Shown here one piece after another: positions 9,360 to 18,749 of a stretch of 39,011 nt of DNA. The position numbers and the translations under genes were made by a program. The notes below the pieces were generated by a model. The model made no database searches and was not told where the DNA came from. It saw only the letters and a program-made list of their open reading frames with translations. The DNA is taken from assembly GCF_009696605.1 (NCBI RefSeq), contig NZ_VULR01000019.1, forward strand, positions 1-39,011, written 5' to 3'. This DNA comes from Anaerosalibacter bizertensis. GTDB lineage: Bacteria > Bacillota > Clostridia > Tissierellales > Sporanaerobacteraceae. Each line of letters starts with the position of its first letter. The first letter of the stretch is position 1.

Positions 9360-9545
9360 TTTATGTGGATGTGTAAAAGATATATAAAATGATAAACTAA
9401 TATAGTAGTAATAGTAGTAGGGGGTGTTGATATGTGGATAAGTATGTGTAAAACTTATTTTCAACAAATTTTCGCCATTTAATAAAATGTTAATAACCCT
9501 TTAATAACTTAGTGAATTATCCCCGTTATCAACAATAGGAAAATT
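9360..9545. other. oriC: oriC, inner part: DnaA boxes, G cluster and DnaA-trio unwinding element
   Basis: Between dnaA and dnaN. A consensus DnaA box (TGTGGATAA, 9433-9441, the complement of TTATCCACA) is followed three bases later by a second weak box (TGTGTAAAA, 9445-9453). On the dnaN side comes a GGGGG run (9420-9424) and then six trinucleotides TAG TAG TAA TAG TAG TAG (9403-9420), then A/T-rich DNA. This is the box / GC-rich / DnaA-trio order of the bacterial basal unwinding system, where DnaA assembles on single strands. A further box-like TTATCAACA lies at 9526-9534. A 7-bp hairpin at 9570-9590 could weakly end dnaA transcripts. Confidence 0.85.
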
Positions 9546-9597
9546 AATTTAAAACTATAAACATAATATAAACATGATATCAACATGTTTTTGTTAG

Positions 9598-10932
9598 CTA
9601 TTCCCCTTTAATTTCTTTAATTGTTTCATCTATTTTCATTTTGAAGTTTTTATCAGATTCTATATCGCCAGAAATTTTATCACAGGCATGTATTACTGTA
9701 GTATGATCTCTTCCTCCAAATTCATCGCCTATTTTAGGAAGTGATAAATCAGTAAGTTCTCTACATAAATACATTGCTATTTGTCTTGGATATGCAATAG
9801 ATCTAGTTCTTTTCCTAGAATTAAAATCGTCCATTTTAATATTAAAATTTTTAGATACTATTTCTTTTATTAAATCTACAGTAACCTCTCTAGGTTTATC
9901 ATCAGAAATTATATCTTTTAATGCTTCTTCTGCTAATTCAACAGTTACTTCTTTGTTTGTTAAAGATGAATATGCAACTATCCTTATTAATGCTCCTTCT
10001 AATTCTCTTATATTAGATTGAATCTTTGTAGCTATGTATAGCATTACATCATTAGGTACATTAATATTTTCTAATTTTGCTTTCTTTTTGAGTATTGCTA
10101 TTCTAGTTTCTAAATCTGGAGTTTGAATATCTGCAATAAGCCCCCATTCAAACCTAGATCTTAATCGATCTTCAAGGGTTGGAATTTCTTTAGGAGGTCT
10201 ATCACTAGATATAATAATCTGTTTATTAGCATCATGAAGTGCATTGAAGGTATGGAAAAATTCTTCCTGAGTTCGTTCTTTTCCAGCTATAAATTGTATA
10301 TCGTCGATTAATAAAATATCTACGTTTCTATATTTGTTTCTAAATTCATCATTTCTATCATCTCTTATAGAGTTTATAAGTTCATTTGTAAATTTTTCAG
10401 AAGATACATATACTACTTTGGTTTTTGGATTTTGATTAAGTATATAGTGACCAATTGCATGCATTAAATGAGTTTTACCTAATCCTACTCCCCCATATAT
10501 AAATAGAGGATTGTATGCTTGTGCAGGAGCTTCTGCTACTGCTAAAGAAGCTGCATGAGCAAATCTATTGCTATTTCCTATGACAAATGTATCAAAAGTA
10601 TATTTAGGGTTTAGTTGAGATCTAGAAGTACTATCAATGATTTCAGGTTTAGGAGTTTGTCCTATATCTTCAGATATTTTTTCTCCTGGTATTATAAATT
10701 CTATATTGTAATCTTTATTGGCAACTTGACTTACTGCATTTTTAATTAAATTTAAATACCTGCCTTCTAGTATACCTTTTGTAAACTCATTTGGAGCGGC
10801 CAATACAATACTATTTTCCGTTGAAGAAATTGGTTCTATTGTTTTTAGCCAAGTATTAAAGCTTACTTCAGTAAGTTCAACTTTTATTAGATTCAAGGCG
10901 TTGTTCCAAATACTTTCTAAATTAGAGTTCAT
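9598..10932 (-). CDS. dnaA: Chromosomal replication initiator DnaA
   Basis: 444 aa. Domain I (1-80) is the oligomerisation region. The AAA+ domain carries Walker A GGVGLGKT (147-154), Walker B LLIDDIQF (about 207-214) and the arginine-finger region [10 protein letters not shown]. Domain IV contains the DnaA-box-binding helix with the signature [21 protein letters not shown] is seven bases before the ATG. It is flanked on both sides by DnaA boxes, and a box adjoins its probable promoter, as expected for autoregulation. Confidence 0.99.
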   Translation of the reverse strand: MNSNLESIWNNALNLIKVELTEVSFNTWLKTIEPISSTENSIVLAAPNEFTKGILEGRYLNLIKNAVSQVANKDYNIEFIIPGEKISEDIGQTPKPEIIDSTSRSQLNPKYTFDTFVIGNSNRFAHAASLAVAEAPAQAYNPLFIYGGVGLGKTHLMHAIGHYILNQNPKTKVVYVSSEKFTNELINSIRDDRNDEFRNKYRNVDILLIDDIQFIAGKERTQEEFFHTFNALHDANKQIIISSDRPPKEIPTLEDRLRSRFEWGLIADIQTPDLETRIAILKKKAKLENINVPNDVMLYIATKIQSNIRELEGALIRIVAYSSLTNKEVTVELAEEALKDIISDDKPREVTVDLIKEIVSKNFNIKMDDFNSRKRTRSIAYPRQIAMYLCRELTDLSLPKIGDEFGGRDHTTVIHACDKISGDIESDKNFKMKIDETIKEIKGE

Positions 10933-11000
10933 TTTCCATCCTCCTATATATTATGAAATTATTACCAAACCATAGGATGTTTATAACTTATATAAAAATA

Positions 11001-11029
11001 TATTTAAAAATAAAATAAAAAAATATCAA
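11001..11029 (-). promoter_or_regulatory. Probable dnaA promoter
   Basis: Minus strand -35 TTGATA (11029-11024), 17-bp spacer, -10 TAAATA (11006-11001), about 70 bp before the dnaA start. A perfect DnaA box (11035-11043) abuts the -35, so DnaA binding there could repress its own gene. The region is so A/T-rich that chance matches are possible. Confidence 0.45.
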
Positions 11030-11034
11030 CAAAT

Positions 11035-11403
11035 TTATCCACAACAGACACTATATTATTTTAATAGAAATAAAAAAATATATTTTTAGCTATTTGTGGA
11101 TAAGCTATTGATAAAATGTGAATAATAGGAATATAAGTATTAAAATTAAATTATCCACAAGATAAAACGAAAAAACATGTGGGTAAAATCCTTGATTTTT
11201 ACAACTTTTATTAAATAAAATACAAAAAAAATAAAACTTATACACAATGTATCCACAATTTGTGTATAACTGTGGAAAAGTTAATAATTTTTAAATATAT
11301 CCACATGTCTTATAATCATATCAAAAAAAATAAAATACATCAATAAAAAAACGCAAGTTATCCACAATAAAAACAAGTTGTGGATTTTTAAAAATGTGTA
11401 TTA
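11035..11403. other. oriC: oriC, outer part: DnaA-box cluster between dnaA and rpmH
   Basis: The 610 bp between dnaA and rpmH have no gene. Perfect TTATCCACA boxes: 11035-11043 (+), 11095-11103 (-), 11151-11159 (+), 11358-11366 (+). TTATACACA boxes: 11238-11246 (+), 11261-11269 (-). Other one-mismatch boxes: 11117-11125 (-), 11178-11186 (-), 11249-11257 (+), 11271-11279 (-), 11297-11305 (+). Two weaker, two-mismatch matches lie at 11379-11387 (-) and 11395-11403 (-). Boxes occur on both strands. This corresponds to the upstream incA/incB half of the B. subtilis origin. Confidence 0.9.
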
Positions 11404-11421
11404 ATATATGTCTTAAAAATC

Positions 11422-11450
11422 TTGACATTAATAGCTGCTATAACTATAAT
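11422..11450 (+). promoter_or_regulatory. rpmH promoter (perfect sigma-A consensus)
   Basis: TTGACA (11422-11427), 17-bp spacer, TATAAT (11445-11450). Transcription would start near 11457, leaving an 85-base leader before rpmH. It starts the rightward gene run only about 20 bp from the last weak DnaA-box match. Confidence 0.88.
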
Positions 11451-11542
11451 CAATAGTAGTATTTATCTTTTATGTTATAATAGGATGGAACTTTTAATTT
11501 CAATATACAAATAGGTTATTGTAGTAAAAGGAGGTGTACTTA

Positions 11543-11677
11543 ATGAAGAGAACTTATCAACCTAAAAAAAGACAAAGAAGTAAAGAGCATGGTTTTAGAA
11601 AAAGAATGAGTACAAAACAAGGTAGAAGAATTCTTAAAAATCGTAGAAGAAAAGGCAGAAAGAGATTGACAGCATAA
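11543..11677 (+). CDS. rpmH: 50S ribosomal protein L34
   Basis: 44 aa, beginning [20 protein letters not shown] and ending [10 protein letters not shown]: the complete, highly basic L34 sequence at normal length. AAAGGAGGTG precedes the ATG. It is the first gene right of oriC and is followed by rnpA, as in nearly all bacteria. Confidence 0.98.
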   Translation: MKRTYQPKKRQRSKEHGFRKRMSTKQGRRILKNRRRKGRKRLTA

Positions 11678-11700
11678 GGCCGCAAATAAGTGGCCTTTTT
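11676..11700 (+). terminator. Short hairpin between rpmH and rnpA
   Basis: AAGGCC (11676-11681) pairs with GGCCTT (11692-11697) across a 10-base loop, followed by TTTTTATT. The stem is short, so it probably works as a partial terminator that lets L34 be made in excess of RnpA. Confidence 0.6.
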
Positions 11701-11746
11701 ATTAAACATAAGATAATTCTCTAAATTAGATTCAAGGAGATTTTTA

Positions 11747-12085
11747 ATGGATAAAAAATATAGATTGAGAAATAATATTCATTTTAAAAAGGTGTATAAT
11801 AGAGGGAAGAGTTATGGAAATCGTTTGGTTGTAATGTATGTTCATAAAAATGGAATGAACTATAATAGGGTAGGTTTTTCTGTGACCAAGAAGATTGGAA
11901 ATAGTGTAGTAAGAAATAAAGTGAGAAGAAGAATGAAAGAATCCTATAGACTGAATTGTAATAAAATTAAAGATGGATACGATTTAATTTTTTTGCCTAA
12001 GGTAGCGGCAAATAAAGCTGATTATAGAGAAATTGAGAGTGCTATGCTCCATCTTCTGAAAATTTCCCATTTATTAAAGAAATAG
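11747..12085 (+). CDS. rnpA: Ribonuclease P protein component
   Basis: 112 aa basic protein that pairs with RNase P RNA to mature tRNA 5' ends. It carries the family's RNR motif (SVVRNKVRRRMKE), the N-terminal YRLRNNIHFKKVYNRGKSY and GYDLIFLPK. AAGGAG is seven bases upstream of the ATG. It is followed by yidD at 10 bp. Confidence 0.97.
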   Translation: MDKKYRLRNNIHFKKVYNRGKSYGNRLVVMYVHKNGMNYNRVGFSVTKKIGNSVVRNKVRRRMKESYRLNCNKIKDGYDLIFLPKVAANKADYREIESAMLHLLKISHLLKK

Positions 12086-12095
12086 GTGAAAATAT

Positions 12096-12311
12096 ATGAA
12101 AAGAATAGCTATTGGGATAATAAAAATCTATCAAAACTATATTTCCAAATATATTTTTCCCTATAGAAGTTGTAGATTTTATCCCACTTGCTCAGCTTAT
12201 ACTATAGAAGCTATTGAAAAATATGGTTTTTTAAAAGGTGTGTATATGGGCACTAAAAGAATATTGAGATGTAATCCTTTTAATCCAGGAGGATATGATC
12301 CAGTTAAGTGA
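12096..12311 (+). CDS. yidD: Membrane protein insertion efficiency factor YidD
   Basis: 71 aa. The conserved cysteine-containing blocks [20 protein letters not shown] and [13 protein letters not shown] define the family. YidD is a small membrane-associated protein thought to assist YidC-dependent insertion. It lies between rnpA and yidC, the invariant order. Confidence 0.95.
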   Translation: MKRIAIGIIKIYQNYISKYIFPYRSCRFYPTCSAYTIEAIEKYGFLKGVYMGTKRILRCNPFNPGGYDPVK

Positions 12312-12325
12312 TAGGAGGTCAATTG

Positions 12326-13039
12326 ATGAGTAAACTCTTTGCCAAACCTTTAGGTGCATTATTGAAACTCGTATTCGATTTAGTATCTAAAATAGGTACA
12401 GAACCTGAGCATATTTCCTTTTATGCTATAGCTATAATCATAACTACTATTATATTTAAATTTATTTTGCTTCCTATTGGATTAAAGCAAACTAAATCTA
12501 TGAGTAAGATGCAAAAAATTCAACCTGAGTTAAAAGAACTTCAGGATAAATATAAAGATGATCCTCAAACCCTTCAAGCAAAGACAATGAAAATTTATAA
12601 AGAAAACAATGTTAATCCTTTTTCAGGTTGTCTTATTTTAATAATTCAACTACCAATAATATTAGGCTTTTTTAAAGCTTTAAGAGATCCTATTACCTAT
12701 GTATTCAAAGATCCAAAAATGTATGAGGCTTTGAATAAGGTATTCTTATGGATTCCTAATTTGGAAAAACCGGATCCTTATATGTGGGGATTGCCTTTAT
12801 TGGCTGGACTTACAACTTTTTTACAAAGTCGTCTTATGAGTAGCCAAGCGGCTCCAAATGATCAAGCGGCAAGTACTCAAAAAACTATGAATATTATTCT
12901 TCCTTTGATGATATGGTGGTCAGCTAGGGCTTTTCCTGCTGGACTGGCGTTATATTGGACTATTAGTAATACCTTCCAAATAGTGCAACAAATTATTACT
13001 AATAGGTCTTTGGGTGAAATTAAGGAGGAGTCAAACTAA
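12326..13039 (+). CDS. yidC: Membrane protein insertase YidC (OxaA/SpoIIIJ type)
   Basis: 237 aa, short Gram-positive form without the large periplasmic domain. The insertase core has five predicted membrane segments. The first core helix ends TTIIFKFILLPIGLKQTK, and Lys45 aligns with the groove arginine (R73) of B. subtilis SpoIIIJ, so the positive charge is kept. NPFSGCLILIIQLPIILGF is the second conserved helix. No lipobox is seen at the N-terminus. The start is ATG 12326, seven bases after AGGAGG; an upstream GTG at 12308 overlaps yidD and lacks a site. Confidence 0.95.
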   Translation: MSKLFAKPLGALLKLVFDLVSKIGTEPEHISFYAIAIIITTIIFKFILLPIGLKQTKSMSKMQKIQPELKELQDKYKDDPQTLQAKTMKIYKENNVNPFSGCLILIIQLPIILGFFKALRDPITYVFKDPKMYEALNKVFLWIPNLEKPDPYMWGLPLLAGLTTFLQSRLMSSQAAPNDQAASTQKTMNIILPLMIWWSARAFPAGLALYWTISNTFQIVQQIITNRSLGEIKEESN

Positions 13040-13040
13040 T

Positions 13041-13667
13041 ATGAGATCTGTTGTTAAGGTATCTAAAACGATAGAAGATGCTATTAATGAAGCACTTAAG
13101 GAATTAGATGCACAAAGAGAAGATATTTCAACAGAAATTATTGAAGAACCAAGTAAAGGTTTATTTGGTTTTATAGGTGCTAAAGATGCTAAAGTTAGAG
13201 TGACTGTTGTGAATGATCCAGTAGATATTGCTGAGAATTTTATGGATAAGCTTCTTAATGGTATGAAAATCAAAGCTAAAAGTAATATAAAAAGAGAAGG
13301 ATCTACATTATATGTATATATTGATAATATAAGTTCTACAGATATGGGTATTACAATTGGAAGAAGGGGTAATACTTTAGATGCAATTCAATATCTTTTA
13401 AGTTTAGCTGTTAATAGGAACAGAGAAAAGTATATTAAAGTATTAGTAGATATTAAAGGATATAGAAAGAAAAGGGAAGAAACATTAATTAGACTTGCTC
13501 AAAAAATGGGACGAAAGGCTAAATATAATAATGGTCCTGTAAAATTAGAGCCTATGAATCCTTATGAAAGAAGAATAATTCATTCAGCATTACAAAATGT
13601 AGATGGAGTAACTACTCACAGTGAAGGTGAAGAACCTTATAGGAGAGTTGTAATAGAGGCTAAATAA
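13041..13667 (+). CDS. jag: RNA-binding protein KhpB (Jag/EloR)
   Basis: 208 aa with three domains: Jag_N (about 1-50, including EEPSKGLFGFIGAKDAKV), a KH domain with GRRG at 107-110 (GRRGNTLDAIQYLLSLAVNR), and a C-terminal R3H domain (about 145-208) with R177 and H181 in YERRIIHSAL. The family binds RNA with KhpA and influences cell elongation. The start ATG 13041 follows AAGGAGGAG by ten bases and is one base after the yidC stop. Confidence 0.95.
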   Translation: MRSVVKVSKTIEDAINEALKELDAQREDISTEIIEEPSKGLFGFIGAKDAKVRVTVVNDPVDIAENFMDKLLNGMKIKAKSNIKREGSTLYVYIDNISSTDMGITIGRRGNTLDAIQYLLSLAVNRNREKYIKVLVDIKGYRKKREETLIRLAQKMGRKAKYNNGPVKLEPMNPYERRIIHSALQNVDGVTTHSEGEEPYRRVVIEAK

Positions 13668-13689
13668 ACCCAGTATAATACTGGGTTTA
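13665..13689 (+). terminator. Hairpin after jag
   Basis: Perfect 11-bp stem (13665-13675 with 13679-13689) and 3-base loop; it includes the jag stop codon. The following TATTATC is not a long T run, so termination may be partial, with mnmE downstream receiving readthrough. Confidence 0.65.
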
Positions 13690-13715
13690 TATTATCTAAA
13701 GAAGGTGGTGATATA

Positions 13716-15095
13716 ATGACTGATACTATTGCTGCTATTTCAACAGCTATGGGAGAATCGGGAATTGGAATAGTTAGAATGAGTGGAAAAAATAGTTTGG
13801 ATATAGGCGGAAAGATTTTTAAAGGCAAAATTCATGAAGATTTTAAAGATGTGGAAAATAGAAAACTTACTTATGGGCATATATATAATCCTAAAGATAA
13901 AAAAATAGTTGATGAAGTGCTAATAGTTTATATGAAGTCACCTCACACCTATACTAGGGAAGATGTTGTGGAAATCTACTGTCATGGAGGAGCTATATCT
14001 GTAAAAAAAATATTGGAATTACTCCTTGAAAATGGTGCTCGTTTAGCAGAACCAGGGGAATTTACAAAAAGGGCTTTTTTAAATGGTAGATTAGATTTAT
14101 CTCAGGCAGAAGCAGTTATAGATTTAATTAGAGCAAAAACCGATAAAAGTTATGATGTATCTTTAGAACAACTTGAAGGAAGTCTTTCTTTTAAAATAGA
14201 AGAAATAAGGAATATACTATTAGAAATGCTTGCTCATGTTGAAGTATCTATAGATTTTCCTGATGAAGATATAGAAGAAGTAACTTATGAAGAATTAGAA
14301 AATAGCGGAAATAAGGTTTTATTGGAAATAGATAATCTTTTAAGTACAGCTGATAAAGGTAGAATTTTGAGAGATGGGTTAAATACTGTAATACTTGGAA
14401 AGCCTAATGTAGGAAAATCTTCACTACTTAATGCTATATTAAGAGAAAATAGAGCAATTGTTACGGATGTTCCAGGAACAACAAGGGATATAATAGAGGA
14501 ATATGTAAATATTGATGGGATTCCATTAAAAATAGTAGATACAGCAGGTATAAGGAGTACGGAAGATTTAGTTGAGAAAATAGGTGTTGATAGGGCTAAA
14601 AAAGTAGTGGAAGGAGCAGATCTTGTAATAGGAGTATTTGATGCTTCTAGAGAACTATCTTTAGAAGATAAAGAAATAATAGAGTTGCTAAAAGAAAAAA
14701 ATTCAATTGTACTTTTAAATAAAACAGACTTACCTAATAAATATAATATTGAAGATTTAAAAACACTTATTCCAAATAAAAAAATAATCTTAACCGCAAT
14801 AGCTAAAGATGAAGGAATAGAAGAGTTGGAAGAAACTATTAAAAATATGTTTTATTCAGGAGATGTTGAAGTTTCAGATGAAATTATGATAACTAATATA
14901 AGACATAAAAATCAACTAATAAAAGCAAAGAAAAATATAGAAGAAGCAATTGAAGGGATTAAGTTAAATGTTCCACTAGATTGTGTAGAAGTTGATATTA
15001 GAAATTGTTGGGATAATTTAGGAGAAATATCTGGAGATACTATTTCAGAAGATATATTAGATAAAATATTTTCGGAGTTTTGTATCGGGAAATAG
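13716..15095 (+). CDS. mnmE: tRNA modification GTPase MnmE
   Basis: 459 aa. With MnmG it makes the (carboxymethyl)aminomethyl group on wobble uridine 34. The N-terminal tetrahydrofolate-binding domain carries GEFTKRAFLNGRLDLSQAEAV. The inserted G domain has GKPNVGKS (228-235), TTRD (255-258), DTAG (275-278) and NKTD. The C-terminal CIGK carries the catalytic cysteine. It starts at ATG 13716 after GGTGGTG and is followed 25 bp later by its partner mnmG. Confidence 0.98.
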   Translation: MTDTIAAISTAMGESGIGIVRMSGKNSLDIGGKIFKGKIHEDFKDVENRKLTYGHIYNPKDKKIVDEVLIVYMKSPHTYTREDVVEIYCHGGAISVKKILELLLENGARLAEPGEFTKRAFLNGRLDLSQAEAVIDLIRAKTDKSYDVSLEQLEGSLSFKIEEIRNILLEMLAHVEVSIDFPDEDIEEVTYEELENSGNKVLLEIDNLLSTADKGRILRDGLNTVILGKPNVGKSSLLNAILRENRAIVTDVPGTTRDIIEEYVNIDGIPLKIVDTAGIRSTEDLVEKIGVDRAKKVVEGADLVIGVFDASRELSLEDKEIIELLKEKNSIVLLNKTDLPNKYNIEDLKTLIPNKKIILTAIAKDEGIEELEETIKNMFYSGDVEVSDEIMITNIRHKNQLIKAKKNIEEAIEGIKLNVPLDCVEVDIRNCWDNLGEISGDTISEDILDKIFSEFCIGK

Positions 15096-15120
15096 CTGAT
15101 ATAAGGAGGAAATATCTTAG

Positions 15121-17031
15121 ATGGAAGATATAAAAAAATATTTAGGAGGAAATTACGATATTATAGTAGTTGGGGCAGGCCATGCAGGTTGTGAAGCGGC
15201 ATTAGCTAGTAGCAGAATGGGTATGAAAACTTTAATGCTAACTATGACTTTAGACTCTATCGCTTCAATGCCTTGTAATCCTAATATTGGAGGCACTGGT
15301 AAAGGACATTTAGTTAGAGAAATAGATGCCTTAGGTGGAGAAATGGCGTTAAATATAGATAAATCTTTTATACAAAGCAGAATGCTAAACACATCTAAAG
15401 GACCAGCTGTTCATTCTTTAAGAGTTCAAGCAGATAAAAAGAAATACCATATGGAAATGAAAAAAGTTATTGAAGATGAAGAAAACTTGGATTTAAGGCA
15501 GGGAGAAGTAGTAGATATAATAGTTGAAGATAATATGGTTAAAGGTGTAGTAACAAGAACAGGAGCTGTATACAATGGAAAAGCAATTATATTATGTACA
15601 GGTACTTATTTAAAAGGAAGAATATATATAGGAGAAATAGATTATGCAAGTGGACCAGATGGTCTCTTCCCTTCAAATATACTATCTGATTCTTTAGAAA
15701 GACTTGGAATTGAACTAAGGAGATTTAAAACAGGTACTCCAGCAAGGGTCCATAAAGATAGTATAGATACTTCGAAGATGGAAATACAGCCAGGAGATGA
15801 AGAGATAGTCCCATTTTCATTTTTAAATATAGATAAAAAATTTGATATAGACCAGGTGCCTTGTTATCTTACCTATACAACAGAAGAAACCCATAAGATT
15901 ATAAGGGAAAATTTAGACAGGTCTCCTATGTATTCAGGTGTGATTGAAGGTGTAGGACCAAGATATTGTCCTTCTATTGAAGATAAGGTAGTTAGATTTG
16001 CTGATAGGAATAAACACCAAATATTTATTGAACCAGAAGGACTGGATACAAAGGAAATGTATGTTCAAGGAATGAGTAGTACTCTTCCAGAAGAAGTTCA
16101 AATAGAAATGTATAAAAAAGTTATTGGTCTTGAAAATGTTAAATTTATGAGAAGTGCTTATGCCATTGAATATGATTGTATAGATCCTACAATTCTTAAA
16201 ACCACATTAGAGCACAGAGAGATAAATAATCTGTTTTTTGCAGGACAAATAAATGGCTCTTCAGGATATGAAGAAGCAGCAGCACAAGGATTGATAGCTG
16301 CAATAAATGCAGTTCAAAATATAAAAGGTAAAGAACCATTTATATTAGATAGATCTGAAGCCTATATAGGGGTTCTCATAGACGATTTAGTAACTAAAGG
16401 TACTAATGAGCCTTATAGGATGATGACATCTAGGGCAGAGTATAGACTTACACTAAGACAGGACAATGCTGATTTAAGGCTTACAGAAAAAGGTTATAAA
16501 ATAGGTCTTGCTAGTGAGGAAAGATATAAGAAAGTAATTCGTAAAAAAGAGCTAATAGAGAAAGAATTAAAAAGATTAAAAGATACTATTGTAACCCCAA
16601 CAAAAGAAATAAACTCCTTTTTAGAAAGGAATAATAGTGCAAAATTAAAGACTGCTAGTAGTTTATATGATCTAATAAAAAGACCTGAGCTTGGATATGA
16701 AAAATTGAAGGAAATAGATATAGATAGAGAAGATATACCTAGGGAAATTCGACTTCAAGTTGAAACTCATATAAAATACGAAGGATATATAAGGAAACAA
16801 ATGTCTCAGATAGAACAATTTAAAAAATTAGAAAATAAAAAGCTTCCAGAAGATATGGATTATAAGGATGTCAAGGGCTTAAGTAATGAAGCAATACAAA
16901 AGTTAAATGATATAAAACCAGATTCGGTAGGGCAAGCTTCAAGAATATCAGGTGTTTCACCTGCTGATGTAAATGTTTTATTAATATATCTTGAGCATAA
17001 AAGAAGAAATAGGAGTGGAAAGAATGACTAA
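15121..17031 (+). CDS. mnmG: tRNA uridine-5-carboxymethylaminomethyl modification enzyme MnmG (GidA)
   Basis: 636 aa FAD enzyme, partner of MnmE. The dinucleotide fold is [19 protein letters not shown]. Family blocks [54 protein letters not shown] and [17 protein letters not shown] are all present. The C-terminal helical domain ends [20 protein letters not shown] lies upstream of the ATG. Confidence 0.98.
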   Translation: MEDIKKYLGGNYDIIVVGAGHAGCEAALASSRMGMKTLMLTMTLDSIASMPCNPNIGGTGKGHLVREIDALGGEMALNIDKSFIQSRMLNTSKGPAVHSLRVQADKKKYHMEMKKVIEDEENLDLRQGEVVDIIVEDNMVKGVVTRTGAVYNGKAIILCTGTYLKGRIYIGEIDYASGPDGLFPSNILSDSLERLGIELRRFKTGTPARVHKDSIDTSKMEIQPGDEEIVPFSFLNIDKKFDIDQVPCYLTYTTEETHKIIRENLDRSPMYSGVIEGVGPRYCPSIEDKVVRFADRNKHQIFIEPEGLDTKEMYVQGMSSTLPEEVQIEMYKKVIGLENVKFMRSAYAIEYDCIDPTILKTTLEHREINNLFFAGQINGSSGYEEAAAQGLIAAINAVQNIKGKEPFILDRSEAYIGVLIDDLVTKGTNEPYRMMTSRAEYRLTLRQDNADLRLTEKGYKIGLASEERYKKVIRKKELIEKELKRLKDTIVTPTKEINSFLERNNSAKLKTASSLYDLIKRPELGYEKLKEIDIDREDIPREIRLQVETHIKYEGYIRKQMSQIEQFKKLENKKLPEDMDYKDVKGLSNEAIQKLNDIKPDSVGQASRISGVSPADVNVLLIYLEHKRRNRSGKND

Positions 17032-17740
17032 TGTAGATGCTTTAGTTAAACATGCTGAAAATCTAAACATTTCTTTAAAAGAAGAGGATATAGACAAGTT
17101 TATTTTATATAAGGAACTACTTAAGGAATGGAATGAAAAAATAAATATAACAGCTATAAAAGATGATGAAGAAATAGATATAAAGCATTTTTTAGATAGT
17201 ATCACTTTGATAAATACAGGTTTATTTAACGAAAAAATTAGATTAATAGATATTGGAACTGGAGGAGGTTTTCCAGGCCTTCCATTAAAAATAATTAATG
17301 ATAACATAGATTTAGTACTTTTAGATAGTTTAAACAAGAGGATTAACTTTTTAGATGAAGTAATATCTAAATTAAAATTAAATAATGTAGAAACCATTCA
17401 TGGAAGAGCCGAAGACTATGGAAAAGATGATAATTATAGAGAAAAATTCCATATTGCTACTTCTAGAGCAGTTGCTTCTTTAGATGTTTTAAGTGAATAT
17501 ACTTTACCTTTTGTAAAAGTTGGAGGCCATTTTATTGCCATGAAAGGTGAAGATATTGAAGAAGAGTTAAAAAATGCAGAAAATGCTATAAAAACCTTAG
17601 GTGGAAGATTTAAAGAAAAGATTTTAATTAAGTTGCCAGGTACAGATATAGTTCATAGTTTGATAATAATAGAGAAAATAAAAGAAACTTTGCCAAAATA
17701 TCCTAGACAAGCGGGAAAACCAAAGAAAAAGCCCTTATAA
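17024..17740 (+). CDS. rsmG: 16S rRNA (guanine527-N7)-methyltransferase RsmG (GidB)
   Basis: 238 aa. It methylates G527 of 16S rRNA using SAM; loss in other bacteria gives low-level streptomycin resistance. The SAM motif is [17 protein letters not shown], with the glycine stretch at residues 77-83, and TSRAVASL is the downstream family motif. ATG 17024 follows AGGAG by eight bases and overlaps the mnmG end by 8 bp, so the two are coupled. Confidence 0.97.
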   Translation: MTNVDALVKHAENLNISLKEEDIDKFILYKELLKEWNEKINITAIKDDEEIDIKHFLDSITLINTGLFNEKIRLIDIGTGGGFPGLPLKIINDNIDLVLLDSLNKRINFLDEVISKLKLNNVETIHGRAEDYGKDDNYREKFHIATSRAVASLDVLSEYTLPFVKVGGHFIAMKGEDIEEELKNAENAIKTLGGRFKEKILIKLPGTDIVHSLIIIEKIKETLPKYPRQAGKPKKKPL

Positions 17741-17848
17741 TTTATATAATATTGTTGAACGAAAGATTATTAAAAAAGAAGGAAGATTTATTGATATATA
17801 GAATATTTATAAAAGTAAGGTAAAGTCCAAAAGGAAGAGGGATGAAGG

Positions 17849-18643
17849 ATGAAGAATATTCAATCTGAAATCAAAAATATACCCATAGATTCTATAAAAC
17901 CAAATCCTTATCAACCTAGAAAAAATTTCAATAAACAATCTTTAGAAGAATTAAGTCAATCTATAAAAACTTATGGTCTTATACAGCCTATAAGTGTTAG
18001 ACAGTTATGTGAAGATAGCTATGAACTTGTAGCAGGAGAAAGACGATTGAGAGCTTCTGAGATTGCAGAGCTAGATGAAATTCCTGCTATAATAGTTGAC
18101 TATAAAGACCAAGATTCTGCAATGATTGCATTGATAGAAAATTTACAGAGAGAGGATTTAAATTTTGTTGAAGAAGCTGAAGGCTATTATAATTTAATTA
18201 AAGATCATGGGTTTACTCAACAGGGGTTAGCTGAAAAGCTTGGAAAGAGCCAGTCTACTATAGCCAATAAGTTGAGAATACTTAAACTTTCTGATGAAAT
18301 TAAAAAAAGTTTAATAGATAATAAATTGACTGAAAGACATGCAAGAGCCCTCTTAAAACTTCCTGATGATGAGATGAAAGAAGAAGTATTAAATAAAGTA
18401 ATTAAAGAGGACTTAACAGTAAAAAAGACAGAAAAATTGATTGAAGATATATTGAATGATTTGATTAAAGAAGAAGAATCTGAATCTAATCAAAATGTAA
18501 AAGGACTTATTAATTTTAAAATATACTTAAATACTCTTAAAAATGCATATAATGCTATAAAAGAAACAGGTATTGAAGCTAAATACAAGGAAAAAGATAT
18601 GGGGGATCATATAGAAGTAGTAGTACAGATTCCTAAAAGATAG
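17849..18643 (+). CDS. noc: ParB-family protein of the Noc type, lacking the N-terminal membrane helix
   Basis: 264 aa. The ParB CTPase domain has GERRLR (63-68) and ENLQR (97-101), and is followed by a helix-turn-helix (about 123-170) and a C-terminal dimerisation region. The four positions that separate Noc from ParB are Gln135, Lys141, Lys146 and Arg163; each equals the Noc residue at Caulobacter ParB positions 173, 179, 184 and 201 (constant offset 38). It therefore probably binds Noc sites, not parS. B. subtilis Noc has an amphipathic membrane-binding helix in its first residues; here the protein begins directly at the ParB domain (IPIDSIKPNPYQPR), and an in-frame stop at 17843-17845 rules out an upstream extension. 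Confidence 0.85.
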   Translation: MKNIQSEIKNIPIDSIKPNPYQPRKNFNKQSLEELSQSIKTYGLIQPISVRQLCEDSYELVAGERRLRASEIAELDEIPAIIVDYKDQDSAMIALIENLQREDLNFVEEAEGYYNLIKDHGFTQQGLAEKLGKSQSTIANKLRILKLSDEIKKSLIDNKLTERHARALLKLPDDEMKEEVLNKVIKEDLTVKKTEKLIEDILNDLIKEEESESNQNVKGLINFKIYLNTLKNAYNAIKETGIEAKYKEKDMGDHIEVVVQIPKR

Positions 18644-18658
18644 ATATATCCACACTTT

Positions 18659-18690
18659 AAAAATAGTAGACATTTGTCTACTATTTTTTT
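18659..18690 (+). terminator. Terminator after the noc-like gene
   Basis: 13-bp stem (18659-18671 with 18676-18688), 4-base loop, arm ending in a T run. It isolates parA-parB transcription from upstream genes; a TATAAT-like -10 lies just upstream of parA, near 18711-18718, without a clear -35. Confidence 0.85.
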
Positions 18691-18749
18691 CTACAAAATT
18701 AGTATATAGTATATAATATAGATATAAAGCTATTTTAGGGGTGTGAAAA

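Noticed and set aside
9403-9420. TAG repeats as a microsatellite or short tandem repeat
   Set aside because: Position beside a G run and DnaA boxes, in the dnaA-dnaN gap, fits the DnaA-trio element much better.
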